This document shows, piece by piece, positions 1-6,261 of a stretch of 9,171 bases of DNA. Position 1 is the first letter of the stretch. Every line of letters begins with the position of its first letter. A program made the position numbers and the translations under genes. Source of the DNA: CAYWTX01 sp964461295 (GTDB taxonomy: Bacteria; Planctomycetota; Phycisphaerae; SM23-33); contig CAYWTX010000602.1 in NCBI GenBank assembly GCA_964461295.1, forward strand, positions 1 to 9,171, given 5' to 3'. Below the pieces are notes generated by a model. It did no database searches. It worked only from the letters and a program-made list of their open reading frames with translations, and was not told where the DNA came from.

Positions 1-35
1 TCCGGGTTCCGGGCTCCGACTTCCGGGCTCCGGGT
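1..35. repeat. Heptanucleotide array inside the Agl23-like gene
   Basis: Five consecutive 7-nt units, TCCGGGT or TCCGGGC with one TCCGACT, fill positions 1-35, and a weaker continuation runs to about 48. The array is read in frame in the glycosyltransferase gene and may continue beyond the window. It is of the same 7-nt type as the arrays at 2994-3093, 6811-6838 and 6921-6955. Confidence 0.75.
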
Positions 36-656
36 TCCGCTTCCCGTCTTCTCCTCCAAACGCCCAACCAACCACACCACCACCGCCGCAACCCCCGCCG
101 AAGCCCCCATCAGCACCCACGTCTCCTTTGTCGCGTGCATCAGCCCCGCCGCCGCGCCCGCCAGCACCGCCCAACCTGCCCGCCCGCTCTTCACCCACCG
201 CCAACCCGCCGCGATCCCCGCCAGCCCCAGGCAGACCAGCAGCACCTCCATGATGTAGTACCTGCCGTAGAACACCATCGCCGGCGACACCGCCGTCAGC
301 ATCGCCGCCACGACCGCCGCCGCCCGACCCAGCCCCCGCGCAAGCAAGCCCACCAGCAGCACCATCGCCACGCCGAACACCGCCGGCACCACGCGCAGGT
401 GCCACTCCTGCAACTGCCAATACGCCGGCGAACCCGCCAGCCAGATCGCCGGCAGCGTGAAATAGTTCAGCGCCGGCCCGTGATACTCCTGCGGATCGTA
501 CCGGTACTCCCCCCGCTCCATCAGCCCCCGCAGCTTCTCCGCGTGTACCGCCTCGTCGGCGTGCATCGGCCGAAGGTTCAGCGCCGCCACCCGCAGCGCC
601 GCGGCGATCCCGGCAATCGCGACAATCAGCACAATGTATGGAATCGCCCGCTTCAT
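1..656 (-). CDS. Agl23-like GT-C membrane glycosyltransferase, N-terminal part
   Basis: The gene runs off the window; about 218 N-terminal residues are visible. The start is the ATG at 656-654. Residues 6-27 form a signal-anchor helix. A first extracytoplasmic loop follows, with the acidic motif MHADEAVHA (D34, E35) and then YRYDPQEYHGPALNY (about 51-65). More hydrophobic segments lie at about 88-106, 111-130, 137-152, 160-174 and 182-198. The DE motif, the YDP..HGP signature, SPAMVFYGRYYIMEV and HATKETW are the pattern I know from the flippase-associated Agl23 family (TIGR03663), which belongs with the PMT/ArnT-type GT-C enzymes using lipid-linked sugar donors. The substrate cannot be told. 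Near the window edge, after residue 200, the frame enters a 7-nt repeat (GSGTRSPEVGARNP) that looks like an insertion in a loop. No good Shine-Dalgarno is seen. Family fairly sure, function less so. Confidence 0.8.
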   Translation of the reverse strand, partial: MKRAIPYIVLIVAIAGIAAALRVAALNLRPMHADEAVHAEKLRGLMERGEYRYDPQEYHGPALNYFTLPAIWLAGSPAYWQLQEWHLRVVPAVFGVAMVLLVGLLARGLGRAAAVVAAMLTAVSPAMVFYGRYYIMEVLLVCLGLAGIAAGWRWVKSGRAGWAVLAGAAAGLMHATKETWVLMGASAGVAAVVVWLVGRLEEKTGSGTRSPEVGARNP

Positions 657-804
657 TCAGGAAAGAGAATAACCGCGGAGAACGCAAAGGACGCAGAGGA
701 AAAGGGACTCCCATCCCCTGCATCCCTGAAACTCCCTTCCAGCTTATCCCTTTCATCCCCTCCATCCCTGCCAATCCCCTATCCCGTGCATCCCGTGCAT
801 CCTG
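657..804. repeat. Spacer filled with 9-nt direct repeats
   Basis: The gap between the GcvT-like stop and the glycosyltransferase start is almost wholly repetitive. Positions 672-698 are three 9-nt units (ACCGCGGAG, AACGCAAAG, GACGCAGAG). Positions 711-805 are degenerate units around ATCCCNTGC, with two exact copies of ATCCCGTGC at 781-789 and 790-798. Unlike several other spacers here, I see no inverted arms. No promoter or terminator could be recognised. Confidence 0.7.
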
Positions 805-1497
805 CTATTTCCGAATCCTCTCCCTCGCGCTCCACCCCGCCGGCGCAATCGCGTCCGCCCCAGCCTTGCGGGTGATGTAATCCCACGCCGCCCCCGCCAG
901 GATGTTCGGCACGATCACCTCCAGCGACCACACGCTCGCCCCCGGCGCGCGGATCGCCACATACTTCGCCAACATGTATGCTCCCGCTCGCGCCGCCCCT
1001 GCCGGCAGGAGCGACACTCGCTCCGGCAGCACGCGGTCCAGCACCGCTCCCGCCGCAGGGCCCATCACCTGCAACATCGTCGTCTTCGCCGTCTGGTCTT
1101 CCACCTTCGCGCCCAACTCCTCCCCCCGCGCCGCCAACGCCGCCCCCACCTCCGCACGCTCCCCCGGCCCGCACAGCAGCATCCACGAGTCCTCCAGCCG
1201 TACCAGCACGCCGCTGACGCCCCCGACTCGCACCGCGACGGCCGTGTCATCCTCCTGCCGCCCCGCCTCAGCCGACACCGCCCGCTCCACCAGCCTCAAC
1301 GCCCCGTCGCCCCGAATGCGGAACCGTCCCACGCACGAAACGTCGATCACGGCCGAGCGGTCCCGCGCCCGCCTCCACTCGGCCTCCGCGTCGCCGTAGT
1401 GCAGCGGCATCTCCCACCCCCCAACATCGCCCATCACCGCCCCCGCCGCGACGTGACGCGAGTGAAGGGCACTGCGAAGCGGAGATGCGTCTGCCAT
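805..1497 (-). CDS. Short GcvT/SoxG-fold (folate-binding type) protein
   Basis: 230 residues from the ATG at 1497-1495, chosen because GGAGAAGGA lies just upstream. The protein matches the N-terminal part of aminomethyltransferase-type proteins: HVAAGAVMGDVGGWEMPLHYGDAEAEW (about 15-41) corresponds to the H..aGA....gGW.MP..Y....E block, IDVSCVGRFRIRGDGA (51-66) to the fDvS..Gr..v.G.dA block, and MLQVMGPAA (141-149) to the l..l.GP.A strand. The C-terminal stretch SLEVIVPNILAGAAWDYI and PAGWSARERIRK fits the family up to its conserved arginine, and there the protein stops. GcvT is usually about 360 residues; SoxG, the gamma subunit of sarcosine oxidase, is about 200 and ends similarly. It could therefore be a natural short form or a gene trimmed by the repeat that begins at its stop codon. 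No glycine cleavage or sarcosine oxidase partners are adjacent. The one-carbon role is inferred from fold only. Confidence 0.72.
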   Translation of the reverse strand: MADASPLRSALHSRHVAAGAVMGDVGGWEMPLHYGDAEAEWRRARDRSAVIDVSCVGRFRIRGDGALRLVERAVSAEAGRQEDDTAVAVRVGGVSGVLVRLEDSWMLLCGPGERAEVGAALAARGEELGAKVEDQTAKTTMLQVMGPAAGAVLDRVLPERVSLLPAGAARAGAYMLAKYVAIRAPGASVWSLEVIVPNILAGAAWDYITRKAGADAIAPAGWSARERIRK

Positions 1498-1536
1498 CGA
1501 TCGATCCTTCTCCCCGCGTGGGTCGAACCGGAAGCA

Positions 1537-1616
1537 GCCGAGGACGACGACGAGGACGAGTAACGCCACCCGCCTTCGATTCCCTTCTCCCGGTCCCGGT
1601 CGTCCCCGTCCTCGGC
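1537..1616. repeat. Inverted repeat with GAGGACGAC-type arms
   Basis: Arms at 1537-1553 and 1600-1616 match in inverted orientation at 15 of 17 positions, including a perfect 10-nt core (GCCGAGGACG / CGTCCTCGGC). The repeats are GAC/GAG-rich and the weaker match continues inward to about 1560 and 1593. The element lies between the FmdB stop and the GcvT-like start, upstream of the latter's ribosome binding site. A related GAGGACGAGGACGACCGGGA word occurs inside the scaffold gene near 6862-6890. Confidence 0.65.
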
Positions 1617-1630
1617 CGTTTCCCTCCCTC

Positions 1631-1840
1631 CTATCCCCCCGCCATGGGACATCTTCCTTCCGTGCATGAGCCGCACTTGGACGCCGGCGTCTTGCCCGCC
1701 TGCGCCGCGAACGTCGAGAACCTCTTCTCCGTCTTCTTCGAGCCGCACTTCCCGCACACGTGGCCGCCGCCGCGCGCCTTCAACTCCAGGAAGCTCGTCA
1801 CGTGCCCGCACGCGCCGCACTGATATTCGTAGATCGGCAT
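1631..1840 (-). CDS. FmdB-type zinc ribbon protein
   Basis: 69 residues from the ATG at 1840-1838, preceded by AAGGAG about 12 nt upstream. The opening MPIYEYQCGACGH is the hallmark of the FmdB putative regulatory family. Two CxxC knuckles (C8/C11 and C29/C32) should bind one zinc ion, and ..KKTEKRFSTF follows, as usual for the family. The C-terminal tail adds a further cluster KCGSCTEGRCP (C56, C59, C64), also common in the family. FmdB proteins are small and widespread; the founding member was proposed as a regulator of formamidase in Methylophilus, but a general molecular role is not established. An in-frame extension upstream to 1900 lacks family similarity and was not used. No link to the neighbours is obvious. 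Confidence 0.9.
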   Translation of the reverse strand: MPIYEYQCGACGHVTSFLELKARGGGHVCGKCGSKKTEKRFSTFAAQAGKTPASKCGSCTEGRCPMAGG

Positions 1841-1912
1841 TGTGTGTCCATGCTCCTTCGGGAACTGATGATACCCTCCGCGCCCCCTCGAATGGAACAC
1901 CGACGCTTAGCG

Positions 1913-1928
1913 GCGGAGCTTGCTCCGC
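1913..1928. repeat. Small palindrome GCGGAGC-TT-GCTCCGC
   Basis: A perfect 7-nt inverted repeat with a 2-nt centre directly abuts the tandem array to its right, and the last four bases are shared with the first array unit. It lies in the leader of the FmdB gene about 75 nt upstream of its ATG. There is no U-run, so it is not a classical terminator. Confidence 0.6.
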
Positions 1929-2012
1929 GCGCCCCTCCATGCCCCTCCGCGCGCCCCTCCATGCCCGTCCGCGCGCCCCTCCATGCCCCTCCGCGCGCCC
2001 CTCCATGCCCGT
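1925..2012. repeat. Four tandem 22-bp units in A-B-A-B order
   Basis: Units at 1925-1946, 1947-1968, 1969-1990 and 1991-2012 share a CCGCGCGCCCCTCCATGCCC core. Units 1 and 3 end in CT and units 2 and 4 in GT, so the array is really a 44-bp repeat in two exact copies. From 2013 to about 2052 a different degenerate word follows, built on GTCCGTGCT/GTCGGTGTAC. The array fills most of the spacer between the sigma factor stop (2068) and the FmdB leader. The ORFs crossing it in other frames are repeat artefacts. Confidence 0.85.
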
Positions 2013-2067
2013 CCGTGCTGGTCCGTCTGCGTCGGTGTACGTCCGTGCTCCGCCTCCGCCCGCCCGT

Positions 2068-2994
2068 TCACGCCTTCCTCAGGAACCCCACCGTTGACTG
2101 CAAGATCTTCCTCCGCGCCGCCGACGCGGCCGGGGCGTCTTCCGTCGCTCGCTTCAGGTCCTCCAGGTTCGCCAGGCAGAATTGGCAACCCAGCCGGTTG
2201 AGGTGGAAGTCCACGTAATCGGCCCACGCCCGCTCCAACGAGCCCAGCACGAACGCCCCGATCGTGCTCCGCTTCGGGCAGCTCAGCCGCAGCGATTCCC
2301 ACACCCCCGTCAGCATCGCGTCGCTGCCGAGCGTCTCGGCCTCCTCGGCCCTCAGCCCGGCCGCCTTCAACTCGCGCTGGACCCGCTGGCGGATCCGCTT
2401 GATCGCCCGGTGCTTCACCAGCGCCACGTGCTTCTCATCCGCCCCGGCCACCGACGCCACGTTCTTGTTGGCGAGCTGGCAGTAGAACAACAGCTCGACG
2501 ACCTTCAGGTCGCGGAAGTTCAGATCCTCCCGTAGCGAGTCGACCAGCTCGCGCACGCCCTCGGCCAGGGCCTCGCGCCGCAACTCGTCGTGCTCGTTCT
2601 GCCGCGCGTGAAAGCTCGCCGTCGGATCGCTCGACGCGAAGCTCGACAGGCCCGAGGGCGGCTCGCTCTCGCCGCGACCTTCGCCCATCACGTCGTGCAG
2701 CAGGCAGACGCTGCTTCGCCCGCGCCCGCGGTAGTGGTCCACGATCCGCCGCCGCAGAATGGTGAACAGGTACGTTTCAGGCGCCGCCGTGCCGCGGTAC
2801 GTCGGCAGCGCCCGCAAGAACCGCACGAACGTGTCCTGCAACGCGTCCTCGGCGTCGGCAGCCGAAGGCAGCCGGCGCGCCGCAAAGGCCAGCAGGCGCC
2901 CCCGGAAGCGGTCCACAAACTGCTCCCACGCGCCGCCGTCGCCCCGCCGGATGCCATCCAGCAGGAACTGCTCGGCCTGTGTCAACTCTGACAA
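2068..2994 (-). CDS. ECF-like sigma-70 factor with C-terminal anti-sigma-type zinc finger
   Basis: 308 residues. Region 2 lies at about 17-90: GDGGAWEQFVDRF, then DAEDALQDTFVRFLRALPTYRG and ETYLFTILRRRIVDHYR, the classic core and -10 recognition segment. Region 4 is at about 138-207 with a helix-turn-helix around ANKNVASVAGADEKHVALVKHRAIKRIRQRV. A non-standard tail of about 100 residues follows, with C239 (SCPKRSTIGAFVLGSLERAWADY) and then H264-x5-C270-x2-C273 (HLNRLGCQFC). This resembles a zf-HC2 anti-sigma zinc finger (C...HxxxCxxC) with two extra residues between His and the first Cys of the pair. The tail may sense zinc or thiol state, or hold the sigma factor inactive in cis. The start is a TTG at 2994; an in-frame TAG lies six codons upstream, and no ATG or GTG is near. 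This start codon lies inside an inverted repeat arm. Its place just after the kinase block suggests an output role, which is inference. Confidence 0.87.
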   Translation of the reverse strand: MSELTQAEQFLLDGIRRGDGGAWEQFVDRFRGRLLAFAARRLPSAADAEDALQDTFVRFLRALPTYRGTAAPETYLFTILRRRIVDHYRGRGRSSVCLLHDVMGEGRGESEPPSGLSSFASSDPTASFHARQNEHDELRREALAEGVRELVDSLREDLNFRDLKVVELLFYCQLANKNVASVAGADEKHVALVKHRAIKRIRQRVQRELKAAGLRAEEAETLGSDAMLTGVWESLRLSCPKRSTIGAFVLGSLERAWADYVDFHLNRLGCQFCLANLEDLKRATEDAPAASAARRKILQSTVGFLRKA

Positions 2995-3093
2995 GCTTCC
3001 AGCTTCCGGCTACCAGCTTCCAGCATGAGCCGCCGCTTCAGCACGCCGGCATCCTGCCGTTGCTGGTAGCTGGCCGCTGGAAGCTGGCAGCTT
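2993..3093. repeat. 32-nt inverted repeat of 7-nt units over the sigma gene start
   Basis: Arms at 2993-3024 and 3062-3093 match in inverted orientation at 27 of 32 positions, with a 37-nt non-repetitive loop. Each arm is itself a 7-nt array: AGCTTCC, AGCTTCC, GGCTACC, AGCTTCC on one side, and GCTGGTA, GCTGGCC, GCTGGAA, GCTGGCA on the other. In the transcript the distal arm starts four nt after the stop codon of the membrane protein, and the proximal arm ends on the TTG start codon of the sigma factor. The hairpin would cover that gene's whole initiation region. Confidence 0.85.
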
Positions 3094-3096
3094 TTC

Positions 3097-4416
3097 CTAC
3101 GCAATCACCACGAACAGTATCCCCCCCGCGATCAGCACCACCGCCACGATCCGCAGCACCCAACTGTAATATCCCTTCGTCGCCGCGTTCAGCAGCGCGT
3201 ACACCAGTATCGTCAGCCCCACCAGCGCCGCGATCGACATCGCCATCTTCGCCCACGTCCACCGCTGCTGCTCGACCACCCGCTCCGCCGCCACCGCATC
3301 GCCCACCATCCGCTTGGTCACCGACCTCGCCATCCCCTGCACCGTCCCCTCCGAACAATCCACCAGCAGTATCTGGCGGTACACCTTCCCGTACGGCCGA
3401 TCGAACACCTGCGCAAACCCATCGAGAATCCCAACGCCATTCCTCAGATCCGGCAGCGTCATCCCGATCGGCGTCGTCATCGACCGCCCCTCCGGATGCC
3501 GATTCAGCGCCTGCCGCACGCGCTCGCGCACCAGCGAATCGAGTTGCCCGGCCGCGTCGCTCAGCGCCGCATCATACGCTTCCTGCGCGCTGGCGGCCGG
3601 GGCGTGCGTCTGGGCCAGCAGGTACGGCTGGCTCGCCGTCCGCCCGAAGTCCGCGAAGTCCGCTGCCCACGCCGCCTCCACCACCTTCACGCTCCGCGTC
3701 TCCTGGTTGCCGTCCGGGTCGCGCCGCGCCGCCTCCAGCGTCGCGCCCTTCGACGAGTCCCCGTGCAGGTTGAACGTCAGCGAGAGCGCCGCCTTATGCA
3801 CCGCGGCTTCCATCTCGTCAATCGTCAGTGCCATCTGCGCGCCGCTGAAACTCCGCACCTTCTCCGCCACGCGGAGCAGCGACGGGCGGCCCAGCCCGCC
3901 CGACAGGCGAATCGCCGCCCCCGCCGGCGCCTTGCCGTCCGGCCAGACCTTCGACAGCAACTCCCGGCTCAACGCCTCCGCGGCCGTCTCGGCCGAGGGA
4001 TATACATCCGCCAGGAACGCCGACCAGTTGTCCTCGGCCTCCACCGCCCCCGACGGCGGCACAATCTCTGCGCGTTTGATGCTGACCTTCCGCCCGCGGC
4101 TGTCCGCGACCTCGATGCCCCTGGACTTGTCGACCACCACGCGGTTGCCCCGCCCGTCGTCGACGTTCACGCTGTACCGCGGCATGCTTTCGACGACCGC
4201 AGTCGGCCCCGACAACTCCATCCCGACGGGCACCCTTCGTTGCACGCCAACGAGCATCCAACCCACCACCAGGACGACCAGGACCACCGCGCCGAAGCTC
4301 AGGATCGCCGACCGGAACCGCTTCGACACGGCCGCCACGACGATAATCGTCACCACCAGCCCGCCCAGCAGCAGCAGGGCCAGCAGGAAGAACGGCAATG
4401 CAATGAAACCGCTCAT
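3097..4416 (-). CDS. Membrane protein of unknown function with paired N- and C-terminal membrane segments
   Basis: 439 residues from the ATG at 4416-4414. GAGGAG sits 7 nt upstream, and the codon overlaps the kinase stop as ATGA, so translation is probably coupled. Hydrophobic segments are at about 4-30 and 38-57, then again at about 388-410 and 418-438. The large middle part (about 60-385) is soluble and probably on one side of the membrane. It contains a basic/acidic beta-like stretch (about 80-120, VNVDDGRGNRVVVDKSRGIEV) and a helical segment (about 277-305, AQEAYDAALSDAAGQLDSLVRERVRQAL). A conserved-looking block RPYGKVYRQILLVDCSEGTV (about 340-359) follows. I do not recognise a named family. 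Tight coupling to the kinase suggests a substrate, regulator or membrane partner of it; this is inference. Longer upstream starts in this frame run inside the kinase gene and are not supported. Confidence 0.85.
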   Translation of the reverse strand: MSGFIALPFFLLALLLLGGLVVTIIVVAAVSKRFRSAILSFGAVVLVVLVVGWMLVGVQRRVPVGMELSGPTAVVESMPRYSVNVDDGRGNRVVVDKSRGIEVADSRGRKVSIKRAEIVPPSGAVEAEDNWSAFLADVYPSAETAAEALSRELLSKVWPDGKAPAGAAIRLSGGLGRPSLLRVAEKVRSFSGAQMALTIDEMEAAVHKAALSLTFNLHGDSSKGATLEAARRDPDGNQETRSVKVVEAAWAADFADFGRTASQPYLLAQTHAPAASAQEAYDAALSDAAGQLDSLVRERVRQALNRHPEGRSMTTPIGMTLPDLRNGVGILDGFAQVFDRPYGKVYRQILLVDCSEGTVQGMARSVTKRMVGDAVAAERVVEQQRWTWAKMAMSIAALVGLTILVYALLNAATKGYYSWVLRIVAVVLIAGGILFVVIA

Positions 4417-6125
4417 CGTGATGCTCCTCGTTTCCCCTTCCGGTCCCAGGGCATGCCCTCGGCCGCGCGCCGGTGCTCGGCCGCCACCTGCACGCTCAGC
4501 ACGATCCCCGCCAGCGCGCCACCGGCCAGCACGCCCGTGCCGTCCAGCACCTCGGCCAGAACGCCCGCCAGCAGGCCGTACCACAGCGCCATCCGCACCG
4601 AGATGCGGTCCTTGCGCCTCGCGTCGGCCAACTTGCGCCAATCCAGCACGAACAGCACGATGCACACCGGCGCCAGCGTCGACAGCACCGCTTCAGGCCG
4701 GCCCGCGGCTATGCGGATCTCGCGCTCGAAGGCAAACACCAGGACGCACAACGGCACGGCCGCCAGGATGCATGCAAGCGTGCCGTACGCCAGCCGCCAC
4801 AGCATGGGCGAGTCCGACGGCAGGTTCACCCACCGCCTCGCCAGCGCCGCTCCGCTGAACGCGCCCATCATGATGGCGGCGGCCTCAGCCAGGCGCAGCC
4901 ACACCTCGCCCTGCCACGGCGTCTTGCCGCCTACCAGCGCCGTGCCGACGGCCATCATCGCCATCGCCATCAGCGCCAGCACCACCCGCTGCCCGCGCCG
5001 CACCGGGTCCAGCAGGCAGACCTTCCCATCCGCTTCGACGACGGCGCCGGGCGGCAACGCCGGCGGCGCCGCGGGCGCCGCGTGTTGCGCTGGAACCGGC
5101 GCCGGTTGCGGCACCGGCGGCGCGGGCGGGGGGCTCGGCAGCGCCGGCGGCGCAGGCATCGCCGGCATCGCCATCTCCCCCGCCACGCGGCCGGCCACCA
5201 TCGTCAGCGTGTTCGGCGAGAACAGCGACACGCTGCTCCGCACCTGCTGCGATCCGTACACGCATTCCACCATCTCCTGCACCGTGCGGAACCGCTGGGA
5301 GGGGTCCTTCTCCATCGCGCGGCCGATCGCCGTCGCGAACGGCTCGGCCACGCCGCTCAGGTCCACCTTGCCCGCCAGGTGTTTCATCAGGATCTCGCCG
5401 ATCGAGTCGCCGACGAACGGCGGGCTGCCGGTGAGCATCTCGTACAGCACCACGCCCATCGCGTAGATGTCGATGCCCCGGTCGTAATTCCCCTCGCCGA
5501 TCTCCGGGGCCATGTAGTGCACCGTGCCGACCGTGATCGTCTGCCCGCCGCAATGGCTGGCGGCAATGGCCTTGCTCAGCCCGTAGTCGCCGATCTTGAC
5601 GTACCCGTCCTCGTAGAAGACGTTGGCCGGCTTGAGGTCGCGGTGCACGATCCCCGCCTCGTGCAGGAACGTCAGCGCCTTGGCGATCTCGCGCAGGAAG
5701 AACGCCGCCTTCTGCGGGCCCAGCCCCCCCGACGACTCGGCCAATATCTCCGCCAGCGACGGTCCCGACACGTACTCCATGATCACGAAGGGCCGCCCCG
5801 CCGCGTTGTGCTTCACGTCGAAGATCGTCACCAGGTGCGGGCTCTTGAGGTTCATGCACTGCCCCACGCCCCGAAGCTCGATCTGCTCGTACGTGTTGAT
5901 CGCCTTCAGCGCCACCTGCCGCCCGGCGTCGCTGACGGCGAAGTACACCTCGCCGAACCCGCCGCGCCCCAGTGCGCGCTGGATCGTGTACCCCTCCAGC
6001 GGGCGATCGCCGTGCTTGTACTGGTACGCGCCCGTCGCGATCGCGCACGCGGCGCACGCGGGCGGTCCGCTCGCGGTCCCGCCGGGGGCGCTCAGCACGT
6101 TCACCTTGTCATCGGCATGGTCCAT
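4413..6125 (-). CDS. Transmembrane Ser/Thr protein kinase, planctomycete type
   Basis: 570 residues from the ATG at 6125-6123. An N-terminal C24-AA-C27 pair precedes KHGDRPLEGYTIQRALGRGG. The Hanks-type kinase domain spans about 44-290: glycine loop GRGGFGEV (53-60), catalytic lysine K74 in VALKAI, likely alpha-C glutamate E83, HRDLKPAN (161-168, catalytic D163), DYG (180-182) in place of DFG, GTVHYMAPE (200-208) and DIYAMGVVLYEM (219-230). All catalytic residues are present, so it should be active. The K74-E83 distance is short, as in related planctomycete kinases. A Pro/Ala-rich linker (about 318-362) leads to a C-terminal half with roughly five to six membrane segments (about 380-400, 411-430, 442-466, 478-496, 512-526 and 528-547). 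The N-terminal domain is presumably cytoplasmic. No extracytoplasmic sensor domain such as PASTA is visible. A 25-residue upstream extension is encoded by repeat sequence and was rejected. No strong ribosome binding site is seen. Confidence 0.93.
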   Translation of the reverse strand: MDHADDKVNVLSAPGGTASGPPACAACAIATGAYQYKHGDRPLEGYTIQRALGRGGFGEVYFAVSDAGRQVALKAINTYEQIELRGVGQCMNLKSPHLVTIFDVKHNAAGRPFVIMEYVSGPSLAEILAESSGGLGPQKAAFFLREIAKALTFLHEAGIVHRDLKPANVFYEDGYVKIGDYGLSKAIAASHCGGQTITVGTVHYMAPEIGEGNYDRGIDIYAMGVVLYEMLTGSPPFVGDSIGEILMKHLAGKVDLSGVAEPFATAIGRAMEKDPSQRFRTVQEMVECVYGSQQVRSSVSLFSPNTLTMVAGRVAGEMAMPAMPAPPALPSPPPAPPVPQPAPVPAQHAAPAAPPALPPGAVVEADGKVCLLDPVRRGQRVVLALMAMAMMAVGTALVGGKTPWQGEVWLRLAEAAAIMMGAFSGAALARRWVNLPSDSPMLWRLAYGTLACILAAVPLCVLVFAFEREIRIAAGRPEAVLSTLAPVCIVLFVLDWRKLADARRKDRISVRMALWYGLLAGVLAEVLDGTGVLAGGALAGIVLSVQVAAEHRRAAEGMPWDRKGKRGASR

Positions 6126-6139
6126 CGTTCTTGATTTCC

Positions 6140-6261
6140 GAATATCCAATGTCCAACACCCAATGCCCAACGCCCAACCGAAGCGGTCGCACGCCCTCAA
6201 GCTCCCGCCCTGTCTTCTCTTCCTTGGTTATTGGGCATTGGGCGTTGAGTATTGGACATTC
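6140..6261. repeat. 38-nt inverted repeat of CCAATGC/CCAACGC heptamers
   Basis: Arms at 6140-6177 and 6224-6261 match in inverted orientation at 30 of 38 positions, with a 46-nt loop. Most of the mismatches are A/G or C/T exchanges, which can allow G-U pairing on RNA. The arms are 7-nt arrays (CCAATGT, CCAACAC, CCAATGC, CCAACGC). One arm begins on the base next to the TAA stop of the scaffold gene; the other ends 14 nt before the kinase ATG. The repeat fills nearly the whole intergenic space, and its local composition is clearly more AT-rich than the genes. No T-run marks an intrinsic terminator. Confidence 0.85.

Noticed and set aside
1498..1569. N-terminal extension of the GcvT-like protein with a hydrophobic stretch and a lipobox-like VVLGC
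   Set aside because: It is encoded by the GAC/GAG-rich repeat, whose antisense reads as Val/Leu codons; a good ribosome binding site sits directly before the ATG at 1497.
1907..2302. Minus-strand open frame spanning the 22-bp array
   Set aside because: It overlaps the sigma factor gene in another frame, and its tail is only the translated tandem repeat.
2977..2994. TTGACA -35 box at the start of the sigma factor gene
   Set aside because: It lies inside the coding start (codons 4-5 of the sigma factor) and has no matching -10 box at a suitable distance.
3496..5466. Long plus-strand open frames across the kinase and membrane protein genes (also 4473-6134, 3314-4858)
   Set aside because: They lie antisense to genes with clear family motifs; their products are Arg/His/Pro/Ser-rich without any domain. 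High GC content removes stop codons from the other frames.
6126..6200. 25-residue extension of the kinase starting at a TTG
   Set aside because: It is translated from the CCAATGC-type repeat, and the family similarity starts later. The ATG at 6125 is preferred.
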